Of a DNA stretch of 60,000 bases, positions 45,701-55,764 are shown in pieces. This DNA comes from Hydractinia symbiolongicarpus (lineage: Eukaryota > Cnidaria > Hydrozoa > Anthoathecata > Hydractiniidae): NCBI RefSeq assembly GCF_029227915.1, contig NC_079879.1, forward strand, positions 17,486,001-17,546,000. Direction: 5' to 3'. The position numbers and the translations under genes were made by a program. The notes under the pieces were generated by a model that searched no databases, was not told the DNA's origin, and saw only the letters and a list, made by a program, of their open reading frames with translations. The first letter of the stretch is position 1. Every line of letters begins with the position of its first letter.

Positions 45701-48700
45701 ACTTTTTCGTGTTCAAAATACTTGATGTCGAAGATATTGTTGGATTCTGTAGTTCTATTCTCCTTTTGTTCGTTTGCGTTTATCCTACTCGCAGCGCCAT
45801 GTTGTATTGTGATCTCGCCCGATGACCATAAGCAGAGCAGGAGGTATGATACCGTACAAGCCGGAGCATGTCGGATATAACAACCGACCATCAAAATCAA
45901 AGTCCTACACATTTTTTTGATCAGAGTTTCAAGCTCTTAACAACAGATGCTACTCATTGATGGATCACTAAACAACGGATATTTTCTAAAAATCTCCCAC
46001 CTAAGTGGATTTTACCACAAGCCCATTCCACAAGACTTTGCGGCTGTGCAAATATTTTTCTCTATTTCTGATTAATTTTTACACATTTTGTCTTATAGCA
46101 GCAAAATTCTTAAATACCATTTTTAATTGCCGAATGTTGCAGTATAAAACTTTTGAGGTTTATAAAAGTTTCTTCAGAAAGCAATTTCTTCTATTAAGGT
46201 GCTAATAATCTACCTTGCAAAAGTCACGGAGATAATAATCTATAATACCATCCTCTTTGCAAAGAATGAGCAAAAGAGATGTAATACTATAACATCTCTT
46301 TTGCTCATTTGACATTTTATAATCATGTAAATAAAGGAGACTGAGGTCAATACATTAACCTAGATTACTGAAGCCATTTCATTACAGGTTCAAGTTTAAG
46401 GCCTAATAACTTGAAAGCAGGTGGAAATAACTAACGTCAACACTACAAAGGTTTTCTTTTCTTATAGTACTAATGCACTAAGCTGTCTGTTTATGACTTT
46501 TGCAAAGAGGATGTTATTACAAACAGCTTTGATAACTAAACATTTTCTTCCTTTAAGTAGAAACCTTTCCTAAGTACCACTTGAGACCCAAATTGAAGCA
46601 ATTCCCCAAAGCTGAGACAGCCAACCTACCCGCTTTGGGGATGAGGGGGTTGATGACGTTATCAAAAACCCTTTAAACCACAATAGCCTGAGTTAAAATT
46701 GAAGTACCGCCTGAAATAGGACAAATTTCTGTTGGTCCCAAAAGGTATCCTAGGCATAGGGCTATGAAAAAAATGTATGGTAAACAGTGTCTTTCTCTTC
46801 TTTCTTCTTCTTCTTTTTCTTCTTCTTCTTCTTCTACCTATTGTATTTTGTCTTTAATCCAAACAATGCTTTTTTTTCCTTTTCAGGAAAAAAGGGATAC
46901 ACAATTATTGCCTGACTCTTTCTTTAAATTCTTTTAACAAGGAAATAGCAAGAATGACTATGTTTGTGTACCCAGAATGTAATCTGATCATAACTACGAA
47001 ATCACATACTTTAGAATTAGTTTATTTGTGGTTACTGATTTATAACTAAATGCCAACTTTGCGGGTAATTTTCAGTATCCAGCACGTGAAGTATTGAAGA
47101 AACGAGACATTTTATTTACCTCCTAGAAACTGAAAACAGAACATTTATAATGGCTATGATGCTCCTTTAATTGCTTTTTTTATAAAACATACAATTTTTT
47201 TTAAATATTTGGCTTTTTCAAACTTTATGATAACGTCAAATCAAAAGTGCTGACATCATCAAAAATTGTGAAATGGCATTCTCTTCCTTTAATGATGAGC
47301 TATAACTGGACCAAGTTTGTTGGACATTGTGTAAGGCATTAAAAAGTTATGCTCTCCAGAGCTCTGAACAGCCCAAAAAAGCCAATAATTTTTTTTAATT
47401 CTATTCATATATATAAGTATTCTATACATTTCCTTATTTTTTTATTAAGTGTTCTATGCATTGGATGTAATTGCTAAACAAATTTTTATTTTAAATATGC
47501 ATGGTCCACGTTGGTATCTTGGTTTGCTTTTGCCCAACGAAATATATTATTCTATAATATATTTTTGGTTAATATTTTGAAGGCTCAAGACATTTAGGGG
47601 ATTAATTTTTAAAAACTAATTTTTGCAAAGTTACAGTAGTATGGCTTAATATTTCACAAAAATTAAATTTTGCAAATTTTGCAAAAAAAGAATTTGATGA
47701 CATTTTTCTCTCAATTTACACAATTAAAAGAAAATACTCAATTTAAGGGTTTTATGTAGACATTTTTTTAGTTAAAAATCCTGGCATCATTGTCTCCTAT
47801 AGTTATTGGTGATAAACTAGCCCACTGTTTAAGAAAGAAGAAAAAATGGAATATACATGAGGCAATATGAATGAAAGCATGAAACGAATACAAGCTAAAA
47901 ATAAAAATGATTTGAAAAACATATTAAAATGAAAAGCATATGCATCATGGAGACTGTAGTGAAAAGTTTAAAATTCCTGTCATTTTGCTCTAACATTTCC
48001 AAAAAAATCCCAAATTTTCCTGACATTTTACTTATATTTTCAAAATTCCTGACAACTTCTGAAATTCCTGACAGTGTGGACACCCTGATTATATATAGTG
48101 CTAGATAAATCAGAAAATATATAAATAAATTTCTAGAATACATAATGAGTTTTCCAATACTTTCTGGAAAAACCATTTTTCACAAAATTGACAAACCTCT
48201 TGAAATTTGGGAAATAAATTCCCATGAAAATCAATTCCCTCTAGGTAGATCGTTACAAAAAAAATCTGAATCCACAACATTTTCCCAGAAAAAAACATTT
48301 TGGATTAAGGATTGCACAATAATATTTCACACAAAATCCACAAAATTGTACTCTTTAATTATTTCTTTTCCATTTCTATGTTGAAGTCCCACACGTATTC
48401 GGGGTATATATGTATTTGGTCTTGTTAAAGTGCATGGTTGTGTGACTCATTCAATGAATAAACTTCCTGTCAAATCTTAAGTAGTTCTGTTGTTTTGCTA
48501 AGTGTAAATGCACGGGTATTCCAGTTTCTGGTTACTGGAGTCAAAAAGAAATTTCTGATTTTTTTAAGATATATATACAGGGAAAATGCCACATACCTAA
48601 AGAATTTTTACATTAAATTTCCACACCAATCAAGCTGACTAACCTCTCTTTCTTCTATCAAAGCTGTATCATACTTTGGTGTAAATATTGGATCGCTCAA

Positions 48701-48907
48701 AAATTGTCTAAGTTCTTTCCTCATCTCATGGTTATCGTGATCAAGTAGCTCAGTCATTTTTTCCACATTAAAATTAGCACGTGGCCATTTTAACCGAAGC
48801 ATATCTGGCTCTTGCATGGGTTTTATAGCACTCATGATACATCTTTGTCCAACATTTTTTAAAAAAATTCTCGACTTAAAGGTGTGAGCAATTTTTACAG
48901 CCAACAT
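38821..48907 (-). CDS. Acyl-CoA oxidase (ACOX family), five exons, complete
   Basis: Exons at 48644-48907, 40660-40919, 40292-40455, 39849-40176 and 38821-39730 join in phase to 641 residues, close to the 600-700 of the family. These FAD enzymes oxidise acyl-CoA to trans-2-enoyl-CoA and reduce O2 to H2O2, the first step of peroxisomal beta-oxidation. The N-terminal helical part includes [19 protein letters not shown]. The flavin/substrate block [20 protein letters not shown] lies at residues 167-186. [18 protein letters not shown] and [19 protein letters not shown] belong to the middle beta domain. [10 protein letters not shown] (about 423-432) is the conserved GGxGY block of the C-terminal domain. 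The protein ends DNQGELM with no SKL-type peroxisomal signal. Start at 48907 is the first in-frame ATG; Met25 ([10 protein letters not shown]) is a plausible alternative. Intron 1 (7.7 kb) is transposon-rich. Confidence 0.9.
39849..40176 (-). CDS. ACOX exon 4
   Basis: The acceptor is TTTCCTTAG|ATGAAG and the donor CTTCG|GTGAGT, 328 bp. It encodes [35 protein letters not shown] and [15 protein letters not shown], typical of the acyl-CoA oxidase/dehydrogenase middle domain. Confidence 0.9.
40292..40455 (-). CDS. ACOX exon 3
   Basis: The acceptor is ATCAAAG|GTATGG and the donor GGATG|GTACGG, 164 bp. It encodes [20 protein letters not shown], then [19 protein letters not shown]. Confidence 0.9.
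40660..40919 (-). CDS. ACOX exon 2
   Basis: The acceptor is TTTTCAG|GTGGCG and the donor CTTGG|GTTTGT, 260 bp. It encodes [14 protein letters not shown] and ends GCFGLTEL with a split Gly codon. Confidence 0.9.
41225..41690 (+). pseudogene. pogo/Tigger-like transposase C-terminal remnant
   Basis: The fragments [13 protein letters not shown], then [20 protein letters not shown] and [14 protein letters not shown], then [14 protein letters not shown] match the last part of pogo-family DDE transposases (vPanTt..QPlD, then W...I.kql). A stop after ASWL and frameshifts break it. It lies in the first ACOX intron. A pogo-type MITE also occurs at 53038. Confidence 0.65.
41876..41930. repeat. Perfect hairpin, 26-bp arms, 3-nt loop
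   Basis: 41876-41901 and 41905-41930 are exact reverse complements separated by ATT; the left arm starts TATTGTAGGTTTATC. No element boundary is evident. Confidence 0.95.
42008..42031. repeat. Short hairpin, 11-bp arms
   Basis: TGTGACAAAAA, TG, TTTTTGTCACA: perfect arms with a 2-nt spacer, 78 bp from the longer hairpin. Confidence 0.9.
42611..43811 (+). mobile_element. Penelope-like element fragment bounded by 43-bp inverted repeats
   Basis: 42611-42653 and 43769-43811 are inverted copies of each other with one mismatch (TTAATTATATACAAGAACAT on the left). They bracket a coding relic of RT plus GIY-YIG endonuclease. Penelope-like elements carry this domain pair and are often bounded by repeats in direct or inverted orientation. 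The outer ends of the element were not otherwise defined. Confidence 0.7.
42700..43585 (+). pseudogene. Penelope-like RT / GIY-YIG endonuclease polyprotein remnant
   Basis: [17 protein letters not shown] near 42710 holds the YVDD catalytic box. Then come [37 protein letters not shown] and [16 protein letters not shown], typical of the RT thumb of Penelope-like elements. [21 protein letters not shown] segment near 43330 is the GIY-YIG nuclease start. Stops at 42787 and 43197 and frameshifts near 43200 and 43480 break it. The N-terminal RT motifs are missing. Confidence 0.8.
43812..44440. other. ACOX intron sequence
   Basis: No gene. CGCGAAATT motifs in both orientations at about 44325-44410 suggest a decayed MITE. 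Confidence 0.4.
44441..44957 (+). pseudogene. PIF/Harbinger transposase remnant, catalytic region
   Basis: [20 protein letters not shown], then [27 protein letters not shown] and [15 protein letters not shown] match the DDE_Tnp_4 core. The second catalytic Asp lies in VDIG and the DDAFPL block is intact. Frameshifts or stops lie before GKHIR and before VFLFVDIG. The N- and C-termini are missing. It differs from and complements the remnant at 7048-7773, which lacks this core. Confidence 0.75.
44970..45511. repeat. 54-bp minisatellite, about 10 copies
   Basis: GTTTAATTTTGGTAAAGGGC recurs ten times from 44990 to 45500 at 54-bp spacing, with one unit of about 62 bp. Units differ by single changes. 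It lies in the first ACOX intron and runs into a Helitron 3' end. Confidence 0.95.
45516..45611 (+). mobile_element. Helitron K, 3' end only
   Basis: CATCAAAATTTAAATGAC leads into the GTGGATTTTTCCAC hairpin and CTAG at 45608-45611. The minisatellite directly precedes it and may be part of the same element. Confidence 0.75.
45612..46036 (+). mobile_element. Helitron L, diverged, head-to-tail with K
   Basis: It starts TCTCTATAATAATACGAAGC exactly after the CTAG of K. The interior is mostly unlike the family until TTTTTTGATCAGAGTTTCAAG near 45912. A GTGGATTTTACCAC hairpin lies at 46005-46018. The expected CTRR end has decayed to CAAG. Confidence 0.65.
46265..46309. repeat. Hairpin with 18-bp arms
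   Basis: AATGAGCAAAAGAGATGT and its exact complement flank a 9-nt loop. Confidence 0.9.
46320..46700 (+). mobile_element. Diverged Helitron fragments
   Basis: GGCCTAATAACTTGAAAGCA near 46410, a new 5'-like start near 46457 (TCTTATAGTACTAATGC, then GTTTATGACTTTTGCAAAGA), and GGTTGATGACGTTATCAAAAA near 46650 follow the family in order. No 3' end is present. Confidence 0.55.
46791..46836. repeat. TCT microsatellite
   Basis: Imperfect CTT/TTC triplet run. Confidence 0.9.
46837..48643. other. Remainder of ACOX intron 1
   Basis: AT-rich, with no coding segment recognised. Short TTTTGCAAA repeats occur at about 47640-47690, and TTCCTGACA-type repeats at about 47970-48075. Confidence 0.45.
48644..48907 (-). 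CDS. ACOX exon 1
   Basis: The donor is AGAGAG|GTTAGT, 88 codons, phase 0. It starts [20 protein letters not shown] and reaches [10 protein letters not shown], which joins [10 protein letters not shown] of exon 2. The first about 25 residues are basic and could be a leader or untranslated. Confidence 0.85.
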
Positions 48908-49439
48908 TTGAAATTATTTAAAGCCTAAATCATAAAAAATACCTGAAAACATGTAATGATTAAAAAAATTAATTAAGGGAAGTTTCGAGGGTCTATACTA
49001 CCAGAATAAACAGAAAAAGCAGAAATAGAATTCAAGCCAATTGTTTTCAATCTTAATAAATATATATACATTCCTCAAAAAAGCTTACAAAGCTTTATGT
49101 ACATCTTACATTAATCCACATTCTGAGGAATGGCATGTAAAAAGAAGACCACGACCATAAAATGCTTTTACAAAAAAATTTTGAAAAGTACACTTAAGGG
49201 ATCCCGAGGTATTTGGACTAACATGTGAAAGATTTTTATGAGAAATTCCCAATGACACCTTGATACTTATCAAATAACTTCCAGAAAAGAAGATAATTAA
49301 TCATTTTTATTTTTAGAACACAAAAAAATTAAATACAATGTCCAATTTGTGGATCAAACTATGTAATTTTTGAAGTGCTTGATGGTCATGCACTTCAACC
49401 TCACAACGGTCCAGTGATTATTTAGTAAATTGGAATGAT
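48908..49439. other. 5' flank of the ACOX gene
   Basis: AT-rich, with no promoter motif I would defend. Confidence 0.35.
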
Positions 49440-49740
49440 TTATATCTGTTTTATTAAAGGGATTTTGTTTGAAAATGTAGCACGAACTGTCCTCTGTACA
49501 TCTTGACGCCAATGCCATAATGCTCTTCCTACGAATATTGATTTTCTTTGTCTTGGATCAATGTAAACGATAGCATAGTAAAATTTCGTCTTTTATAAAC
49601 ACTCTGCACTCTGCAATATTATTTAGAACGTCTTTTTTATTTTTAGGTGGCTCAATTTTGGTTTCTTCATCATCTTTTGAAAAGCTGTCTTCGCCGTCAT
49701 CATCTTCTTTTAACTCACACTCCTATATCTTGCGTACAAA
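49440..49740 (-). pseudogene. Unrecognised protein-coding remnant
   Basis: Minus-strand fragments LKEDDDGEDSFSKDDEETKI and, after a frameshift, YAIVYIDPRQRKSIFVGRAL and WHWRQDVQRTVRATF have protein-like composition. The family is not recognised; a transposon-borne gene is likely. Confidence 0.3.
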
Positions 49741-49830
49741 AGTAAAGAAAAAAGTATTTAAATACAACCAAAATTGTCTTTCAGAAGTTTAAACTGAATT
49801 TAATTAATTAATTCTCTATGTTTTAACTCT

Positions 49831-51350
49831 AATGAATGCCATACAGCAAATATATGTAATGTTTGTAATAATCATATCGCTATTGATAATAACACAAAAA
49901 AATTTTGTCAACTAGGTAAACACAACTGTCATCTAAAATGTGTGAACTTGAGCAAAAAAAGCTTAAAACCATAAATGTTAAAACGTGGTCTTGTACAGAT
50001 TGTGATATAATTCCATTTAAAGATATTAACAACCTTGATATGACAAAAAACATTAATTATAATTCTTTAAATGATTTTTCCTGTCATAAAAACATTCTTC
50101 AAGTATCTAGCTACATCATTTGGTGACTTAAAAGGCTTGCCTAAACTGCAGTTGGATTTTTCACAAAACGTGGGAGATAACAAGGATGCACCAGTGCAGA
50201 TTTTGATTATTATACTCTTCAAGAATTTCGAAGGTTGGTTAAAGATTATGCAAGATGATAAATGTAGCTTGTCCATCTTGCATACAATATCCTACCAAAA
50301 AAATTTTCCTCTTCTTCAAAATCTTATCAGCTCAATGGACTTTAAATTTGATGTAATTGGATTGTCAGAAACGTGGCAAACAACTAAGGATAGCACTACA
50401 CATGAACTGTCAAGATACTACCCCTTTGACTTTATTTCTGACATAACCCAAAACTCTGGATGTGGCCTTTACATCAAAAACAACCTAAAATACAAAGTTC
50501 GTGACGACATATCTTTGGACAATCTCAGTAAAAATAAAGAATTCAAGGTTTTGTTTATAGAGGTTTTTATTAAGTCAGGAAACATTTTAATTGGAGTTAT
50601 TTACCGTCATCCAAAAAATAATTTAAACGAGTTTTTATCACATATGAATGATATTCTCCATAACATTCAAAAAGGGAACAAAAAAGTTATCATCATGGTA
50701 GCCAGGAGACCCAGCGTAATGTTTTTTACCACCGGGAAATCGGAGTAGTTAAGGTGGGAAAAATTACGCTGGGTCTCAAACAATTTTTCTGCGGCCAAAA
50801 TCTAGCCGCGCTTTTTGATTGGCTAATTCTATTGTTCTTTGCTCACATGGTCCATGTCGGGGAAGGCCCTTTTCATCCGAATATTCAGCGGGTGGTTTCA
50901 CTCACCCTAACAAACATTAGTAAACTATAAAGTTTTTACCATGTAAGATGTGACCAAGCTTGGTAAATAACTCACAGATAAATTAAAATGGCCCCCGAAG
51001 CGATTAGTCACATTGTCCAATTTAAACTCGGGGTTTCCGCTGAGTCATTCGTTCGCGTCTAAGCTTTAGTTTGAGAGAAACTCATTTTATCAGTTCGAAG
51101 AAGAAAGCTTAGTTAACTAGGCTATCATCATGGGGGACTATAACATTAATATGTTAAAATTTGAAACTCACTCTAACACTGACTCTTTTTTAAATATGTA
51201 AGAAAATTTTTTACAACCACACATTGTACAACCTATATACAAGATTTAACAACAAACAGAAGTTCACCTTGATTGACAACATCTTTTGTAATGATATAGT
51301 TAACCCATGTACAAGTGGAAACCTAATTTCTCATATTTCGGTAAGCCGTC
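49831..51350 (+). pseudogene. LINE with PHD-like finger and endonuclease, interrupted
   Basis: At 49831-50010 a Cys/His finger (ICNVC, then FCQLGKHNCHLKCV, then TWSCTDC) has PHD-type spacing. The endonuclease domain follows at about 50260-50697 (CSLSILHT; FDVIGLSETWQ; GCGLYIKNNLKYKV; ILIGVIYRHPKNNLNEFL) and resumes at 51131 (MGDYNINMLKFETHSNTDSF). This order, PHD finger then APE-type endonuclease, is known from CR1/L2-like LINEs. The frame is broken between finger and endonuclease and after 51200. The RT is absent. Confidence 0.75.
50699..51122. mobile_element. 424-bp insertion with 11-bp target duplication and long hairpin
   Basis: TATCATCATGG occurs on both sides (50688-50698 and 51123-51133), and the LINE frame resumes exactly after it. 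The insert opens TAGCCAGGAGACCCAGCG. It contains a hairpin at 50706-50777 whose arms start with GAGACCCAGCGTAAT and end with its complement, with further pairing ACCACC/GGTGG inside. There is no coding capacity, long TIR or poly-A. The class is unknown; SINE-like or foldback are the candidates. Confidence 0.8.
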
Positions 51351-51739
51351 CATGTATTACTTCCTGAATATGAAGGAGATATAGTATTCAACATGCGTTA
51401 GACATGTGCACGTTCCCAAGACTTGTACGATCACTTTTTTCTACTCAAAAATCGAAAGGGCGAGTAGCACACGCGTGCGTATATCATTGCATGTGCATAC
51501 ATCAAAGATTTTGTTAAAGCTCTCTCGCACCTTGTAGGAAGAAGCTCGCACCAAATGAAATGTTCAATGTTCTAGCAAGCGAATAAAAAAGCCTGTCTTC
51601 TACTTTGTAAACAGGCAAGGGAGCAAAAGATCCTGACATACAACTTAAAAGATATCTGATAAAAACGCTATCGCGAAAGGTGAAGTATTAAATCTCTTGG
51701 TCGGCCAATTCGAGAAAAGACTTTATTCCACTCTAAAAA

Positions 51740-52420
51740 CAGGCACGAGAGTGTTAGACCTATCCATACATCATTTGAAATGAGAATTTTGGAAGTTGCC
51801 TTTTACGCTAAATAAGATGTTAGATGTCCATCCATACACTACTAAAAAGGAGATTTAGCTAGTAAGCGAATCAAAAGCGAAACTTTATTCTAAACCACAA
51901 AGAAGCAATCAAGAAGAAGACCCTACCAGATATGTCTAAAAACACTTCACTTTATTCCACTCAGTAAGAAGCAGGAACAAGGGAGACTGATCCATACCAC
52001 CATACAATATTAAAAGGATATTTTGCAAAATACCTTCAGGCGGAAAAACATACAGCATGTCCTAGCAAACCTGTGTATACAAAGTTAGTTCTACTCAGTA
52101 AACAACCAAGCAAATGAGACATCTATCCATACCATATAAAAATAGAGATTTTATCAATATACGTGCATCATTTGAAAAACGCATTTTTTGAACTTACCCT
52201 TCGCGCGAATTAAAATATTTAGCACGCCAACCTTATATATGTTCTAACAGCTCAATTCACGAAATACTTTATTCAACGCAGTAAGAATGGAGGAATGTGG
52301 GACACCTATCCATACATCTATCAAAAGAGAGATATTGAAACAAGCAGTAGAGTTGAATAACTATCCATACACAAATAAAAACGATATTTTAGAAAAATAC
52401 TTATGTGTGTCATATGTTTT
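51740..52420. repeat. Degenerate tandem repeat with CTATCCATAC core
   Basis: A block of CTATCCATACAT...AAAA-GAGATTTT type recurs near 51753, 51830, 51989, 52122, 52305 and 52361 at irregular spacing, with GAATAAAACTTTATTC-AC-like sequence between. An isolated CATCCATACTACACG occurs at 52924. It could be the interior of a decayed element. Confidence 0.6.
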
Positions 52421-53037
52421 TTTTTTGCTGTTTATAGGAAGCATTGTAAGGTGATTTTGAACTTTCAATATTTTTAAAACTAAAACCTCATGACAAAAAT
52501 GATAAAAATGTATATGGACTTTTTTTGTTCGTAGCTGTTAGAAAAACTATTGGAGGGACATAGTTATTAATATAGTGTAACTAGCTAAATAAAATTGAGT
52601 TATGACTGTTATGGTTGCTACGAAGTTAAGTTATATTGTGCTGTACTAGGCCCGTTCTTAAGGCTCTCTAGCCATTGAATGCTACGACTTTCTCATAATA
52701 ACCGGTTGAAAATAGCTATTAGTTAATTAGTAGTATGAATAGAATTTGATTTAGCTAATATTGGGTGTATTTTGTCTCCTAAAAAGAAATAGTACTCTAG
52801 CATTTTTTTGCAAAACAGTAAAATTTGTTGGGTTATTTCTAAAAGGTTTTAGTAATTCTAATAGACTAAGGCAGTTCACAAGGTAGTTAGCGTATTGCTC
52901 TGAATAGAGCCGTCATCATGCTCCATCCATACTACACGAAGGTAGCATAGAAGCACACAGTATGTTACAAAAAGAAATTTATGGTCATTTCCTTTTTTGA
53001 ACATTATATTTAATTAAAAAGTATATACAGTTGACTC

Positions 53038-53206
53038 TCTCCAATCCGAATCTCTATTATCCAAATCTTTAACTATAATCCGAACAAATTAAAAATCACC
53101 GTCAATTTTCCTTAAGAAACTCTCATAATCTACTTTCTACTATCCGACTCTCTGTAATCTGAAAAAGAATTACCCCCTTGAGATTCGGATTAGAGAGAGT
53201 CAACTG
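53038..53206. mobile_element. pogo/Tigger-type MITE, 169 bp
   Basis: Inverted termini (left CAGTTGACTCTCTCCAATCC; right its complement with minor differences, ending 53206) are flanked by TA (53036-53037, 53207-53208). CAGT...CTCTCTAATCCGAA is the terminal style of pogo/Tigger elements. Internal CTCT.TAATCCGAA copies lie at about 53080 and 53145. Confidence 0.85.
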
Positions 53207-54679
53207 TACATACATTATAATAAAATAATTTGTTGGTCTGTTTCTATACCGAAATATCGCCGCTTTATTAAAAGAAAAATGCTATTCTGGTGATGTCGAC
53301 ATAGTATGATATATAAAGGTAGCAGAACTACTTTAGGATCCACTGACAGAGATGCGACAAGGTTAGATGAAAAGACTTCCTCGAACATATATGCATATAG
53401 ACTTAATAAGCGCAAAACAAATGTTACGTCTTATCTATGCTGAAAGTTTTAAAAAATGTTGTTTACGCTTTTCAAAAATCATTTCGGAAAGCCGAGTATA
53501 GAACTTTCGACACACGCGACCCATTCCGCCACACACGGATATCGCTAGTTGCGTTAAAGTTTCATGCTCTACTTGCAAAATAAGTTTATTGTAATTTTTC
53601 TTTTTTTTTCCTTTTTATTTACATCATATGCTTTTGGTAGCACACCTTCGCATCTAAGAATGCCATTTGACCAGTGTTCCAAAAACCTCTTGTGCATACA
53701 CAACTCTCGATTCCTGAGAAACATTCGCGGTCCACTCGTTGAATGGCTCACCAGGTAACTGTTGTAGACACGGTTAAATGCGTACATCATGACAAACCTC
53801 TTTTAGTTACATCCCCGTTACATTACGGATTTCATTGTCTATAAACGAAGCCACATTATTTACATGACAAAGCATGATCAATTGTGAACTTGAAATTCGA
53901 ATCTGAGACCAGAAGCATAGCTTGTTAATTGTGTATCCCTCGGTTCTTGAAGGTAGTCAGTCAACTAGATACACTGCTTCCTGGTTGATATCGTTTAGTC
54001 TGATTTCCTGCTTACACATTTCACTTCTGACATGATCAAGAATGACACTAATCTTAGCAATTTATTTTATTTGATTGGTTTTTCTTTTGTTTTAATTCTG
54101 GATCTTCTTCATTGTCAAGTCTGTTGTTTTATTTGTTTACCAAGATATTCAGTTATTGGTGACAAGTTTTAGAATATTGGTAAGACCACGAAGTTTAATC
54201 GGGTGTGACAGCAGTTGTCTCTCGTTTTTGTTTACTTTATTACCTTCATGTCAGTGCTGGTATAAATTCGAATTAATAACTTCTTCCAATAATTATATAT
54301 GTGTTGTATGTTCGCATACAGTATGTTAATTTATGCTTGTAGCCAGCCACTGATAAAACAACTTTATGCCCCTTGTGACTCTGTTTTAGCAATTTTACTC
54401 AGTATCTTTAATGCATTAATCCAATCTTCTACCTTATTCAAAACATATCCACCTTTCAAGCTTCTTGAACCAATTACATTTTTACATTATTACCAATTAC
54501 AAACTGCGGTGTGATAAATAAGTTTCCTCAAAAAATTATTTTTTTAACTAAATTTTACTTATTGGATTTGATTTTCACATGGCAACTAGTTATAGCTCAG
54601 CAAAACCTGAATAACTGAACGTATATCCCGAGTAAATTAAAAAAATTCCTACTTTCTTTTCTTTTCTTATAGTTACCTC
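53207..54679. other. No gene recognised
   Basis: Short ORFs here, including a hydrophobic one at 53564, have no domain support. Confidence 0.4.
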
Positions 54680-55690
54680 TTTTCTTGAAACTTTTATTTG
54701 TAAAATTTTTTGAATTGATTTGCATTATTGTTTGTTGTAGTATGAAACCCTCTGCGACGAAACTACGTTCGGGTCCGTCTTTTAAATAATACAACACACG
54801 ACTATTCAGATCTGCTAAAATGCAATCCAGCCTATACGTCCTTTTACTCCAAAAAGCTTTGGTTGCACGACTCCTTGCATCTCCGTGTTCTTCTCCAGGT
54901 TGATGTAGATAGAGGTAGAGACCATCTTCAGGCAAAGGTTTTTCCTCGGGGAACTCTTCACTTTTCACAAGTGGTACGTCTTCCAACCTGATGGCCTTTG
55001 AAGGCTTCATTCCAGTCATTATAGTCTTGGTGTTATTTAAATTCCTCACTGTAGGATATAAGTTTTTCACTAATATTTTACTTTTATCCTTAGTAACCAA
55101 CTCTTGGGCATCCTGAGGTTTGAAAAGTCTTTCCGCAAGGATCTTGTTATAAGATTTGACAAAAGCTGTAAACGTATGATGATATTTAGTTGTAGCTCTA
55201 GAAATTGTCACCCCTTTATCTTTAAAAAGTTTTGTTACATTTAAATTCTGAGCCGTTATCACATTAAAAAATTGTAGGATAGCGCAGAGGTCCCTTTTTG
55301 TAAATATCAAGGATCCTGTCTGTAACCTCAGTAGCTTTTTTCGTACGTAGAGGCCTCGCTACTTTATATCTCGAGGCCACATCAATCCCTGTTAAGATAT
55401 ATTTATAGACATTTACATAAACTTTGTTGTGTGGCATATGGTGTAGATCAAACTGGTGCATTTATTTCGGTTTTGTGATAGTGAAGTGTGGATAATGAAT
55501 CTTTTTTGATTCTCAAATATGCCGAAGAAATAGTAATTGCCGAGACCAATATACGACTCTTTTACGTGGTAATTTGCTCTCCTCAGCTAGTAGTTTGATG
55601 GCTTTTCGCCAAATCCAAGGATTCTCTGGGTTGTAGTAAATGCTGCTTAGTTTTTCTGCATCTTCTTCTGTGACAATATGTTTTGCAGAG
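54680..55690 (-). pseudogene. Transposon integrase (rve superfamily) remnant
   Basis: Reading leftward: AEKLSSIYYNPENPWIWRKA near 55660, then MHQFDLHHMPHN and YKYILTGIDVASRYKVARPL (first catalytic Asp region) near 55461-55360. After a frameshift come TTKYHHTFTAFVKSYNKILA, LYLYLHQPGEEHGD, and WSKRTYRLDC near 54850. This is the DDE integrase family found in large eukaryotic DNA transposons and often annotated as integrase catalytic domain proteins in cnidarians. A stop near 55525 and a frameshift near 55265 destroy it; the second Asp region is lost there. Confidence 0.7.
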
Positions 55691-55764
55691 CGTGTTGCTA
55701 AGTGACTTCTTTACTTTTGGCATGTTTATTACATGTTAAAATGTGTGCTTTTTTGTTTTTTTTC

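Noticed and set aside
53564-53758. 64-aa ORF with a signal-peptide-like start
   Set aside because: A hydrophobic TTT-rich run in AT-rich DNA, no downstream domain, and a competing frame on the other strand.
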